Positions 52,496-60,726 of a stretch of 64,000 nt of DNA are shown here, one piece after another. The notes beneath the pieces are model-generated. The model had not been told where the DNA came from and searched no databases. It worked only from the letters and a program-made list of their open reading frames with translations. A program made the translations under genes and the position numbers. The number at the start of each line of letters is the position of its first letter. Within the stretch, counting starts at the first letter, position 1. The DNA comes from Flexibacter flexilis DSM 6793 (GTDB taxonomy: Bacteria; Bacteroidota; Bacteroidia; Cytophagales; Flexibacteraceae). The stretch lies in contig NZ_FOLE01000002.1 of the NCBI RefSeq assembly GCF_900112255.1, positions 317,854 through 381,853 of the forward strand. Reading direction: 5' to 3'.

Positions 52496-53110
52496 TTAGG
52501 CAATTTGTGCCAACGATTCATCTACTTTCTGGATAATCAATTGCAAATCTTCGGCGCGTGCGGCGTAGTCGAGTTGATTCACGTCTATAATCAACAAGCG
52601 GCTTTCTTTGTACGTGGAAATCCAGTCTTCGTAATGCTTGTTAAGGTTTTTGAGGTATTCCAAACGAATATTGTTTTCGTAGTCGCGGCCACGTTTCTCG
52701 ATTTGACCCACGAGTTTGGGCAAGTCGGCACGCAAGTAAATCAGCAAGTCGGGCGGCTGAATAAAATTGTGCATGGTATTGAAAATCCCCAGATAATTTT
52801 GGTAGTCGCGGGAAGTCATTAGCCCCGAATCATGCAGATTTTTAGCGAAAATATAAGCATCTTCGTAAATAGTTCTGTCCTGAATAATAGGATTTTGGCT
52901 GTTGCGAATGTGATGGATTTGCGCAATGCGGCTATTGAGAAAAAAGATTTGCAAATGAAAAGACCAACGATTCATATCTTCATAGAAATCAGACAGATAC
53001 GGATTGTTATCCACAGCTTCAAAGTGCGCTTCCCAGCCATAATGTTGGGCTAATTTGGAAGCAAGCGTAGTTTTGCCTGCGCCAATATTGCCAGCGATAG
53101 CGATGTGCAT
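52496..53110 (-). CDS. deoxynucleoside kinase (dAdo/dGuo kinase-like)
   Basis: A 204-residue deoxynucleoside kinase of the dCK/dGK family. P-loop AGNIGAGKTTLASKLAQHYGW (about 5-25), the ERS/DRT-like QDRTIYEDAYIFAKNLH (about 76-92), YLRADLPKLVGQIEKRGRDYE (lid region with arginines) and RLLIIDVNQLDY. It phosphorylates deoxynucleosides for salvage; whether it prefers purines or pyrimidines cannot be read from these motifs, but the pattern is closest to the Gram-positive dAK/dGK enzymes. Confidence 0.88.
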   Translation of the reverse strand: MHIAIAGNIGAGKTTLASKLAQHYGWEAHFEAVDNNPYLSDFYEDMNRWSFHLQIFFLNSRIAQIHHIRNSQNPIIQDRTIYEDAYIFAKNLHDSGLMTSRDYQNYLGIFNTMHNFIQPPDLLIYLRADLPKLVGQIEKRGRDYENNIRLEYLKNLNKHYEDWISTYKESRLLIIDVNQLDYAARAEDLQLIIQKVDESLAQIA

Positions 53111-53242
53111 ACGATTTATTTTTGTGATTTTAGAACTTCAGACAAGGCCGATGCGCCCACGAAGTGCACATCAAGTTTTTTGAGGCAACAAATATAATTG
53201 GTTATGCGTTGCCATGTCGTTTTTTTTGAAGTTTTAATTTTA

Positions 53243-53250
53243 TAGATTTG
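53243..53250 (+). promoter_or_regulatory. candidate -7 element of the lipoprotein pair (TAGATTTG)
   Basis: Exact TAnnTTTG box 34 nt before the first small lipoprotein; the best -33 TTG is not at the right distance. Confidence 0.45.
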
Positions 53251-53284
53251 CCACGTTAGTATTATTTTTATAAAAACCTTCATT

Positions 53285-53749
53285 ATGAAAAAAACTTGGA
53301 TGCTCTCTTTGATTATTGGAATTAGTTTAGTGTCTTGTAAAAAAGGGGAAGGAGACGAACCTGTCGGAAAGGCTAATTATGTGTATTTCAATACTTTTAG
53401 TAGCCCTATTGATTTGGAAATTTATGACCCAGAAAAAAAATCTTCAATCCAATACCCATTGGGATATAAAGATTCTGTGGTCTTTTCCTATAGTGGAAGC
53501 CCCAGCGTTTATCCTTTTTTGGGAAATGAGTTATTGCATAGAACTGGCGATTCTGTTGTTATTAAATTTGCTAATAACACCTGTATTTCTTACAAAAGAA
53601 AGTACACATCAGGTCCATTTTTAGGTAACGGCGTTTTCAACCTTGAAGAATACGATAATTATACGAAGGATTTAGTCAATCAACGGTCATATACGCTGCG
53701 TTATTCCATTGATTCTGCGGACTACAAAAAAGCAACGACGTGTAAATAA
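53285..53749 (+). CDS. small lipoprotein, tandem copy 1
   Basis: A 154-residue lipoprotein (lipobox LVSC, Cys at about 18). It is followed by its own terminator and then by a second 154-residue gene of the same family. The N-terminal signal region and the last 40 residues are almost identical between copies (38 of 40 residues at the C-terminus match), while the middle (about 25-110) is quite diverged. No known domain recognised. Probably surface exposed or periplasmic; function unknown. Confidence 0.78.
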   Translation: MKKTWMLSLIIGISLVSCKKGEGDEPVGKANYVYFNTFSSPIDLEIYDPEKKSSIQYPLGYKDSVVFSYSGSPSVYPFLGNELLHRTGDSVVIKFANNTCISYKRKYTSGPFLGNGVFNLEEYDNYTKDLVNQRSYTLRYSIDSADYKKATTCK

Positions 53750-53756
53750 TTCATAC

Positions 53757-53791
53757 CAACCGAGTACGGTCATCTTGCTCGGTTGTTTTTA
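53757..53791 (+). terminator. terminator of lipoprotein copy 1
   Basis: Eight-base stem CAACCGAG/CTCGGTTG followed by a T-run; the same hairpin, slightly changed, follows copy 2. Confidence 0.85.
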
Positions 53792-53822
53792 TTTTAAATC
53801 AACCTTCTAACAAAATATAACA

Positions 53823-54287
53823 ATGCTACAGAAAACAACTTGGATGCTCTCTTTGCTTACTGGAATTAGTTTGATGGTTAGTTGTGGTAACGAGATAACA
53901 GAACTGCCCATTAGATCAGCAACATATATATACAAAAATACATTACCAGAAACAATACAGCTAAATGTGAAGAATCATTACAATTCTTCTTCCTTTCTTA
54001 TCAACCCACAAGATTCCGTGAGGATTGATGAAAAAGGAGAATTGCCCAATCCGTTTCATGGTGAATCTATAGGAAATGTTATTGGCGATACTGTATCCAT
54101 TTCTTTTGGTGAAAATAAATGCACAGTTTATTTCAAAGACTTCTCGTCAGGAACATTTGGAGGTAATGGCGTTTTCAGCCTTGAAGAATACGATAATTAT
54201 ACGAAGGAGTTGGTCAATCAACGGTCATATACACTACGCTATTCCATTGATTCTGCGGACTACAAAAAAGCAACGACATGTAAATAA
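53823..54287 (+). CDS. small lipoprotein, tandem copy 2
   Basis: A 154-residue lipoprotein (lipobox LMVSC, Cys at about 21), paralogue of the gene 74 nt upstream. Shared: TTWMLSLL.GIS at the start and FLEEYDNYTK.LVNQRSYTLRYSIDSADYKKATTCK-type end. The middle is unlike copy 1. Function unknown. Confidence 0.77.
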   Translation: MLQKTTWMLSLLTGISLMVSCGNEITELPIRSATYIYKNTLPETIQLNVKNHYNSSSFLINPQDSVRIDEKGELPNPFHGESIGNVIGDTVSISFGENKCTVYFKDFSSGTFGGNGVFSLEEYDNYTKELVNQRSYTLRYSIDSADYKKATTCK

Positions 54288-54294
54288 TTCATAC

Positions 54295-54327
54295 CAACCG
54301 AGTAAGGTCATCTTGCTCGGTTTTTTT
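54295..54327 (+). terminator. terminator of lipoprotein copy 2
   Basis: AACCGAG/CTCGGTT stem followed by a long T-run, same hairpin as after copy 1. Confidence 0.85.
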
Positions 54328-54368
54328 ATTTTTTGCTGAAAAATTTTAAAAGTAAACAAACATTCATT

Positions 54369-54376
54369 TATCTTTG
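54369..54376 (+). promoter_or_regulatory. -7 element very close to tetR start (TATCTTTG)
   Basis: Exact TAnnTTTG box ending 8 nt before the tetR ATG, so transcription would begin within a few bases of the start codon. The AAACAAACATTCATTTA stretch just upstream is a candidate operator. No good -33 TTG. Confidence 0.5.
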
Positions 54377-54384
54377 CTGCCGCT

Positions 54385-55035
54385 ATGAGAACAAGAGACG
54401 AAAGCAAGGTAAATTTGGTGCGCGAAAAAGCACTCGAAATGCTTGTAATAGAAGGTTTTAACGGATTTAGTATGCAGAAGTTGGCCAAAGCGGCTGGCGT
54501 TTCTCCTGCCACACTATACATTTATTACCGCGATAAAGACGACCTCATTACGCAAATTGGCGTAGAAGAAGGCCTGAAAATGACCGAAGCGGCCTTAGAA
54601 GGATTTTCGTCCGAAATGTCTTTTGCCGACGGATTGCGCCTACAATGGAAAAACCGCGCCAGTTATTGGATGAAAAATCCGATTGCAGTGCAGTTTTTTG
54701 AGCAAATCAAAAACTCGCCTTATCACGGCGTAGTCAAGCAAACGATTAGCAAAGAGTTTTCGGAAAAAATGAGCGGTTTTGTGGCCAACGCCCAGCGCAA
54801 CAACGAAGTAATTACCTTGTCGTTACCTGTGTATTGGTCGGTGGCTTTTGCACCGTTGTACAACTTGCTGTATTTTCATACCGCAGGCCGCGCCTTAGGC
54901 CACATTCCGTTTACGCTCACCGACGAAATACTTGACCAAACACTCGAATTGGTTATCAAAGCACTCTCACCCAACAAGTTATTATCTCTCTCCCTTATTA
55001 TTTGGCTAACATTTTCCTTCTGTTTTCATCAATGA
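54385..55035 (+). CDS. TetR-family transcriptional regulator with hydrophobic C-terminal tail
   Basis: A 216-residue TetR-type repressor. HTH at about 27-50 (FSMQKLAKAAGVSPATLYIYYRDKDDLI), then a ligand-binding helical domain. The last 18 residues (ending LSLIIWLTFSFCFHQ) are strongly hydrophobic and not typical of TetR; they may be a read-on into the next gene's region. The stop overlaps the next ATG (ATGA), so the small protein downstream is translationally coupled. With the MFS gene further on, this looks like a self-regulated efflux unit. Confidence 0.87.
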   Translation: MRTRDESKVNLVREKALEMLVIEGFNGFSMQKLAKAAGVSPATLYIYYRDKDDLITQIGVEEGLKMTEAALEGFSSEMSFADGLRLQWKNRASYWMKNPIAVQFFEQIKNSPYHGVVKQTISKEFSEKMSGFVANAQRNNEVITLSLPVYWSVAFAPLYNLLYFHTAGRALGHIPFTLTDEILDQTLELVIKALSPNKLLSLSLIIWLTFSFCFHQ

Positions 55036-55277
55036 ACATCAATGGCTTATCTTCTGTACCAGACGTATTAGTTTTTCGGACTAATATTGATTGTGCCAAC
55101 GAAGCTGCCGCGATTTGCAGTTTCTTGCGGAAATCTTTTTTCGTTCAAAAATGTAACATTGCATTGGACGATACCGACCGCGTGCTACGCGTAGAAGCTG
55201 GCGGCGCGGTAGATGCTCCCACTATTATCCAATATCTTCAGGGCAAAGGCTTTTTTTGTGAAGAATTGCCCGACTAA
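55032..55277 (+). CDS. small ferredoxin-like (HMA-like) protein
   Basis: An 81-residue protein starting at the ATG that overlaps the tetR stop by 4 nt. The order beta-alpha-beta-beta-alpha-beta (VLVFRTNIDCANEAAAICSFL, VQKCNIALDD, VLRVEA, APTIIQYLQGKGF) suggests a ferredoxin-like fold as in heavy-metal-associated domains, but the CxxC metal site is missing. Similar small proteins are common in Bacteroidota. Its place between tetR and an MFS gene suggests a role in sensing or transport; this is inference. Confidence 0.7.
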   Translation: MNINGLSSVPDVLVFRTNIDCANEAAAICSFLRKSFFVQKCNIALDDTDRVLRVEAGGAVDAPTIIQYLQGKGFFCEELPD

Positions 55278-55312
55278 TTTTCTATCAAAACGAATCAGAA
55301 ACATCAAATAAA

Positions 55313-56569
55313 ATGAAAACTTCTCCTTCTGCCAATGCTGACAAATTCACTGGTTATCAGTTGTTTATTGTCATTATTTTGGCTCTTTTGCAATTTACCA
55401 TTATCCTTGATTTTATGGTGCTCTCGCCACTGGGAGCTATCCTAATGCCCGAAATGCACATCACGACGGGGCAGTTTGGCGCGGTCGTGTCGGGCTATGC
55501 GTTTAGTGCGGGAGCATCTGGGCTTTTGGCCGCAGGTTTTGCCGACCGCTTCGACCGCAAAAAATTCTTGATGTTTTTTTATGTGGGCTTTTTGTTTGGC
55601 ACAAGCCTTTGCGCGATGGCTACCAGCTACGAGTTTCTGCTGATGGCGCGTATCATCACGGGCATTTTTGGGGGCGTAATTGGCTCAGTATCATTTGCCA
55701 TTATCACCGATTTGTTTGTTCCGCAAATGCGTGGCCGCGTGATGGCTGCCGTACAAATGGCTTTTGCTGCAAGTCAGATTTTGGGTTTGCCAATCGGTCT
55801 TTCGTTGGCCAACGCCTACAACTGGCACGTTCCGTTTTGGGTAATTGTGGGCTTGGGTATTGTGTTGGGCGTAGTGATTATGGTTTACATGAAACCCATC
55901 GAAGGCCATTTGCATTTGCAAAAACTTGACCGCCACCCGCTGCACCACTTATTTACAACCGTTTCGAACAGCTATTATTTGCGTGCATTTGTGGCTACCA
56001 CACTTTTGGCAACGGGCGGTTTTATGCTCATGCCGTTTGGTAGTACATTCACTACCAACAACTTAAAAATTCCGATGGAAGACCTGCCTTGGATTTATGG
56101 CATTACGGGTGTTTCTACCATGATTGTTTCGCCCATTATTGGGCTTTTGTCCGACAAAATCGGTCGTTTTCCCGTGTTTGCTATCGGTACGTTTATAGGC
56201 CTGAGCATGGTGGCTGTTTACACGCACTTTGGCGTTACGCCGCTGTGGGTTTGTATTGCCGTTTCGGTGGTGATGTTTGTGGGAATTAATGCCCGCATGA
56301 TTTCGGCTTCGGCATTGGTGTCGGAAGTGCCAGCTCCACAAGACAGAGGCGCGTTTATGAGTGTAAACTCCTCCGTACAACAAATTTCGGGCGGTGTGGC
56401 CTCGTTTGTGGCGGGGCTTATCGTGGTGCAAAATCCTGATGGCTCGTTGGGAAATTATCCGCTGTTGGGCTATACGGTCATTGGCAGTATGTTGGTGGCT
56501 TTGGGGCTGATTTATTGGCTCAATAGCTATATGCAACAACAAAAAGCCAAAGCAGTGGCTGCAGCCTAA
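55313..56569 (+). CDS. MFS efflux transporter
   Basis: A 418-residue major facilitator with 12 predicted helices. Loop 2-3 signature GFADRFDRKKFLM (about 74-86, the MFS motif A) and the second-half GLLSDKIGRFPVF; the start LQFTIILDFMVLSPLGAILMPEM is typical of the DHA1-type drug and sugar exporters in Bacteroidota. It follows the TetR/small protein pair by 35 nt and ends in a strong terminator. Substrate unknown. Confidence 0.88.
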   Translation: MKTSPSANADKFTGYQLFIVIILALLQFTIILDFMVLSPLGAILMPEMHITTGQFGAVVSGYAFSAGASGLLAAGFADRFDRKKFLMFFYVGFLFGTSLCAMATSYEFLLMARIITGIFGGVIGSVSFAIITDLFVPQMRGRVMAAVQMAFAASQILGLPIGLSLANAYNWHVPFWVIVGLGIVLGVVIMVYMKPIEGHLHLQKLDRHPLHHLFTTVSNSYYLRAFVATTLLATGGFMLMPFGSTFTTNNLKIPMEDLPWIYGITGVSTMIVSPIIGLLSDKIGRFPVFAIGTFIGLSMVAVYTHFGVTPLWVCIAVSVVMFVGINARMISASALVSEVPAPQDRGAFMSVNSSVQQISGGVASFVAGLIVVQNPDGSLGNYPLLGYTVIGSMLVALGLIYWLNSYMQQQKAKAVAAA

Positions 56570-56584
56570 TTTTTTATATTTTAT

Positions 56585-56629
56585 AAAAAAACGCCAACTA
56601 CTCTAATAAGTGGTTGGCGTTTTTTTGTT
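56585..56629 (+). terminator. terminator of the efflux unit
   Basis: Stem ACGCCAAC/GTTGGCGT with A- and T-runs on both sides, 20 nt after the MFS stop. It lies in front of gltD. Confidence 0.9.
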
Positions 56630-56786
56630 TGAATACAATACACATAAAAATAAGCAAAAGGAGACTCGTTAAACTGTCTTTTTGGCATAAATTTCAACAA
56701 AACAGTTATTATACAAACTTTCTTCTGTCATGTTTTTCGGAAAGTGGCCTTCTGCATTGTTTTAGGGACTTAGTCAGAATTGTTTG

Positions 56787-56794
56787 TATATTTG
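56787..56794 (+). promoter_or_regulatory. -7 element of gltD (TATATTTG)
   Basis: Exact TAnnTTTG match 56 nt before the gltD ATG; the -33 TTG is not at the ideal distance. Confidence 0.5.
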
Positions 56795-56850
56795 CTTTCG
56801 CACCAATTAGCCAAGCATTAGTTATTTTTCTTGCAAACATCTTCCTTCTT

Positions 56851-58239
56851 ATGTACGAATATACCAAGACAAATCGCCTTGACCCCGAAGTGAAGCCAGT
56901 CAAAGAACGTTTGGCCAACTTTGATGAAATATACGAACGCTACAACACTGCCGCCGCCGAATCGCAAGCAAGTCGTTGTATTCAATGTGGCATTCCGTTT
57001 TGTACGTCTTTGGGCTGCCCGCTCAACAACAATATTCCTCAATGGCTCAAATACATTGCCGAAAAAGAACATCAATCGGCTTTTGATATATCCAACGAAA
57101 CATCGCCTTTTCCTGAGATTTTGGGTAGAATCTGCCCGCACGACCGCCTTTGCGAAAAAGCTTGCACGCTCAACGAAGATTATGGCGCGGTTTCGATTGG
57201 TTCGGTAGAGGTTTTTATTAGCGAATCAGGTTTTGAAAAAGGCCTTAAACCCGAATTTCCGCAAACACTTTCCGACAAAAAAGTAGCCATCATTGGTTCG
57301 GGACCTGCGGGGCTTTCGTGTGCTACGTTTTTGCTCAGAGCGGGCATCAGGCCTGTCATTTATGAGAAAGCCGACGAGGCGGGCGGTTTGCTTATTTATG
57401 GCATTCCGAGTTTTAAACTCGAAAAAGAAGCCGTTACGCGCCGCATACAGTGGCTTTTGGAAGCGGGTATGGAGTTGCACCTAAACGCGGAGATTGGCAA
57501 AGACATTACGTTTGAGAGCCTGCGCCGCCAATACGATGCCGTATTTTTGGCTGTCGGGGCAACGGAAGGCAAGTTGCTTACTTACGAAGGTTATAACTCT
57601 GACGGTGTGTTTATGGCCGTTCCGTTCCTGACCAACGCCCAAAAGAAACAGTTGGGGAAACGTTCGGACAAAAAATATAGCGTAGCAGGCAAACGCGTAG
57701 TAGTGGTTGGTGGCGGTGATACCGCAATGGACTGCGTGCGTACGTCGGTGCGTGAGGGCGCAAGCAGTGTTACGTGTGTTTATCGCCGCGATGAAGCCTC
57801 TATGCCTGCCAGCACCAAAGAATTTAAGGCAGCACAAGAAGAAGGCGTAGAGTTTTTGTACAACAAAGCTCCTAAAGCCTTTGACGTAACGCCAGAAGGC
57901 AAGCTGCAAGGAATGTTTTTTGTAGAAACGACTTTGCAAAAAAATGCAGAAACGGGCAAAGAATATTTAGCAGAAATAGCAGACCAACAGACACTTATGG
58001 AGGCTGATGTCGTGATTTTGGCTTTGGGTTTCAACAACGAGCAATTACAGTTCCTGACCGATAACGGCATTACAACCACACCTTACGGTACGATTCTGAC
58101 CAACGAGCAACAACAAACCAGCATAGAAGGCGTATTTGCGGGTGGCGATGCTACGCGCGGCGCGGATTTAGTGGTTACTGCCGCCCTTGATGGCAGGGAA
58201 GCCGCTACGTTTATTGCGGAATACGTTTTTGGAAAATAG
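56851..58239 (+). CDS. gltD: glutamate synthase small subunit (NADPH-type) without adjacent large subunit
   Basis: A 462-residue GltD. Start at the ATG 56851; a longer reading from 56614 would run through a terminator hairpin and adds 79 non-conserved residues. N-terminal Fe-S part: SRCIQCGIPFCTSLGCPLNN and RICPHDRLCEKACTLN. FAD/NAD parts: VAIIGSGPAGLSCATFL, VVVVGGGDTAMDCVRTS and GVFAGGDATRGADLVVTA. The large subunit GltB is not in the window. GltD passes electrons from NAD(P)H to GltB for glutamate synthesis; related proteins can serve other enzymes. Confidence 0.93.
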   Translation: MYEYTKTNRLDPEVKPVKERLANFDEIYERYNTAAAESQASRCIQCGIPFCTSLGCPLNNNIPQWLKYIAEKEHQSAFDISNETSPFPEILGRICPHDRLCEKACTLNEDYGAVSIGSVEVFISESGFEKGLKPEFPQTLSDKKVAIIGSGPAGLSCATFLLRAGIRPVIYEKADEAGGLLIYGIPSFKLEKEAVTRRIQWLLEAGMELHLNAEIGKDITFESLRRQYDAVFLAVGATEGKLLTYEGYNSDGVFMAVPFLTNAQKKQLGKRSDKKYSVAGKRVVVVGGGDTAMDCVRTSVREGASSVTCVYRRDEASMPASTKEFKAAQEEGVEFLYNKAPKAFDVTPEGKLQGMFFVETTLQKNAETGKEYLAEIADQQTLMEADVVILALGFNNEQLQFLTDNGITTTPYGTILTNEQQQTSIEGVFAGGDATRGADLVVTAALDGREAATFIAEYVFGK

Positions 58240-58259
58240 AGAACTAAAGTTGTGCGTTT

Positions 58260-58321
58260 TCGAGAAATTTTGAATTTCGTCGAGCAAAAACGACATTTCA
58301 CCGAGCAAACATATCATTTCA
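58260..58321. repeat. short tandem repeat, three degenerate units of about 21 bp
   Basis: Units begin CGAG and end ATTTC: CGAGCAAAAACGACATTTC (58280), CGAGCAAACATATCATTTC (58301) and a weaker copy CGAGAAATTTTGAATTTC (58260). The second and third share 17 of 21 bases by eye. Confidence 0.55.
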
Positions 58322-58473
58322 CCTAATTAGAATAAACCAATATCTTATTTACTTTAGCTTTGCTCATGTTCTGAACGGATTGTACTTGCCGTAAAGAAAG
58401 TTTTAGAGAGTAAAGATGCGAAAGTAAAATTTCTCATCTTAAAAGGTTTAGGTTTATAAAATGGATACACTAA

Positions 58474-58502
58474 CTGCCTTCCCGATTTTTTTGGGAAGGC
58501 AG
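58474..58502. terminator. bidirectional terminator, gltD/nadC
   Basis: Ten-base perfect stem CTGCCTTCCC/GGGAAGGCAG with a 9-nt loop, between convergent gltD and nadC. Confidence 0.8.
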
Positions 58503-58558
58503 CAGTGTTTTTAGGGGATAATATCAAAAACGAACCTATTCTTTTAGATAATAATCTT

Positions 58559-59422
58559 TTAAAAAGCCTTTAGACTCATGTCGAGGCTACCCGCCGAGTG
58601 CGTCAGTGCACCCACCGAAATAAAATCTACACCCGTTTGTGCCACCATCCGAATAGTTTGTTCCGTAATGCCGCCCGAAGCCTCCGTTTCGCATTGGTGG
58701 TCAATGATTTGTACGGCTTGCGCCATCAGCTCAGGACTCATGTTGTCGAGCATGATACGCGCCACGCCGCCCACTTGCAAGGCTTCTTTCACTTCTTCCA
58801 AATTACGCGTTTCCACCTCAATAGCCAAGGGCTTGCCCAATTTTTCCAAATAGGCTTGCGTGGCTTTTACGGCCTGCGTGATGCCGCCCGCGTAGTCGAT
58901 GTGGTTGTCTTTGAGCATAACCATATCAAAAAGCCCGAATCGGTGATTACAACCGCCACCAATCAGTACCGCCCATTTTTCCGCAATCCTGAAATTAGGC
59001 GTTGTTTTGCGTGTGTCCAATAGCTTGGCCGACGTGCCGTCGATGAGTTGCGTGAGTCGGTGCGTGTACGTGGCAATGCCGCTCATGCGCTGCATACAGT
59101 TGAGTACCAGACGCTCCGCACTCAAAATAGACTGGGCTTTGCCGCGCACCACAAAGGCAATATCGCCATATTTGACCGCCGCGCCGTCTTGTAACAATAC
59201 TTCTACTTTCAAGTCTTTGTCCACTGCCGCAAACACGCGCAATGCCATTTCCACGCCCGCCAACACGCCGTCGGCTTTTACGATGAGTTTGGCTTGATTT
59301 TGGGCATCGGCAGGCACAGAGGCCAGCGTAGAATGATCGCCTTCGCCAATGTCTTCAGCTAAGGCATTGGTTATAAAAAAGTTAAGACTTTCTTCGGTTA
59401 TATAGAAAGGGTAATTTTTCAT
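58559..59422 (-). CDS. nadC: quinolinate phosphoribosyltransferase (decarboxylating)
   Basis: A 287-residue NadC, making nicotinate mononucleotide from quinolinate and PRPP in NAD synthesis. Conserved: NALAEDIGEGDHST, GVLAGVEMA, LNCMQRMSGIAT, DTRKTTPNFRIAEKWAV, GGGCNHRFGLFDMVMLKDNHI, EVETRNLEE, IMLDNMSP, EASGGI and ISVGALTHS. Length is normal. It faces gltD across a shared terminator. Confidence 0.97.
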   Translation of the reverse strand: MKNYPFYITEESLNFFITNALAEDIGEGDHSTLASVPADAQNQAKLIVKADGVLAGVEMALRVFAAVDKDLKVEVLLQDGAAVKYGDIAFVVRGKAQSILSAERLVLNCMQRMSGIATYTHRLTQLIDGTSAKLLDTRKTTPNFRIAEKWAVLIGGGCNHRFGLFDMVMLKDNHIDYAGGITQAVKATQAYLEKLGKPLAIEVETRNLEEVKEALQVGGVARIMLDNMSPELMAQAVQIIDHQCETEASGGITEQTIRMVAQTGVDFISVGALTHSAGSLDMSLKAF

Positions 59423-59474
59423 AATGTTTTAGGTAAAAAAATAAGTCCTTGAAGTGCTGTGTAGCACTGTTATT

Positions 59475-60653
59475 TTAGCGGAACAAAGCTACAAATTTTT
59501 GTATAGCTTGTGCCTTGCTGAATTTATTTTCGGCCAGCAAGCGAGCATTCTGGCGCATTTGGGCATAGGCTTCGGGCTTTTGCCAAAGCTGATGGATTTG
59601 CTCAAAAGTGTGAGCATGATTTTCGGGATCGGCATAAAAACCGCAGTTGGCGCGGCGGATTTCCTCCAAAATCCAACCTTGCACGTTGATAAGGCAGGGC
59701 AAGCCTGCGGCTATCGAATCAAAAAATTTGTTGGGGCTATTGGTCTGCAAAATCGGATATTGCGCAAAGCTGATATACGAAAAGTCGCTGACAGCCAGCA
59801 ACTCACGCACCTGCATGCGGTTTTGGTGTCCAAGCAATCGCACGTTTTGAAGCTGATTTTCTTGTATAAAATTCTCCAGCAAAGGCCGTTCCGCCCCCGC
59901 TCCCGCCAACACAAATTGCGCGGGATAAGGCGCGTTCGTTTGCCACCATTGCGCCAAGCCAAGAAATTGCCGTAGGTCGTTAGCTTTCCCAAACGTGCCG
60001 ATATACGTGATGGTCAGTATTTTATCTAAAGAAAATTTGTGCAAAAGTTGCTCGCCTTTTGGGTTGGTGGTAGGCTGATAAAACTCCGTGTCGGCCATGT
60101 TCGGAATTTCGGAAACTGGCACTTGCGGGCAAACTTTGCGCACGCCGTCGGCCATACTCGGCGAAAGAGCTACTACATGGCGGGCATTTTGATAAATAAT
60201 TTTTTCGAGGCCACGCAACACTTTTTTGTAAAACGGATTGCGGAAAAACCCCAGCTGTATCGGGGCTTCTGGCCACAAGTCGCGCACCTCAAAAATGTAC
60301 GGAATACCATGCAACCATTTGAGCAACAGCGCAATAATGCCAATACTCAACGGCGTGGACGTGGCAAAACATACATCTGCTTTTTGGCGGCTGGCCAATC
60401 GGTAGCATTTCCACACGAAAGCCGCAAACGCCCTGATGCGCTGCCATTTGCCCAACGCGTTATCATAAAAAATCGGCAAATAATGTACGCTAATGCCTTC
60501 CACGTCGGCGTGCTGATAGTCGGGAGCATTGTGGGAAGTGATAAGCTCTACCGTGTGGCCTTCGGCTACAAGGGCTTTGGCCAAATGGTACGAACGTATG
60601 CGCCCGTCGCTTTGTGGCGTAAAAAAATACTGATGAATGTAGAGGATTTTCAT
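59475..60653 (-). CDS. GT4-family glycosyltransferase (WbuB-like)
   Basis: A 392-residue GT-B glycosyltransferase from the ATG at 60653; an upstream TTG would add three residues. N-terminus KILYIHQYFFTPQSDGRIRSYHLAKALVAEGHTVELIT, then IPYIFEVRDLWPEAPIQLGF, YIGTFGKANDL and the donor-site SPNKFFDSIAAGLPCLIN (the EXnE-like region). These are the features of WbuB-type GT4 enzymes that add sugars such as FucNAc to polysaccharides. The third GT4-like enzyme in this window. It lies 73 nt downstream of rsh, past a terminator. Confidence 0.87.
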   Translation of the reverse strand: MKILYIHQYFFTPQSDGRIRSYHLAKALVAEGHTVELITSHNAPDYQHADVEGISVHYLPIFYDNALGKWQRIRAFAAFVWKCYRLASRQKADVCFATSTPLSIGIIALLLKWLHGIPYIFEVRDLWPEAPIQLGFFRNPFYKKVLRGLEKIIYQNARHVVALSPSMADGVRKVCPQVPVSEIPNMADTEFYQPTTNPKGEQLLHKFSLDKILTITYIGTFGKANDLRQFLGLAQWWQTNAPYPAQFVLAGAGAERPLLENFIQENQLQNVRLLGHQNRMQVRELLAVSDFSYISFAQYPILQTNSPNKFFDSIAAGLPCLINVQGWILEEIRRANCGFYADPENHAHTFEQIHQLWQKPEAYAQMRQNARLLAENKFSKAQAIQKFVALFR

Positions 60654-60667
60654 TCCAACCAAAAATA

Positions 60668-60710
60668 AAGTTGCATACCGATTTTATGATAAAGAATTGG
60701 GATGCAACTT
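60668..60710 (-). terminator. terminator of rsh
   Basis: Nine-base stem AAGTTGCAT/ATGCAACTT (extended by CC/GG with one bulge), followed on the minus strand by TTATTTTT, just after the rsh stop codon. Confidence 0.8.
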
Positions 60711-60726
60711 CCTGAAATTTATTGAA

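Larger units (their letters stand above)
53620..54327 (+). repeat. tandem duplication of lipoprotein gene 3' ends and terminators
   Basis: Bases about 53620-53790 (end of copy 1 plus terminator) and about 54158-54327 (end of copy 2 plus terminator) are nearly identical over roughly 170 nt, with a handful of mainly silent changes. The signal-peptide coding parts are also similar, whereas the centres are not. Confidence 0.8.
58240..58558. other. intergenic region between gltD and nadC
   Basis: About 320 nt between convergent genes with no ORF. It carries three degenerate 20-21-bp tandem repeats (58260-58321) and a shared terminator hairpin (58474-58502). Confidence 0.6.

Noticed and set aside
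56614-56850. N-terminal extension of GltD
   Set aside because: It reads through the MFS terminator hairpin and the promoter, and the conserved protein begins at the ATG 56851.
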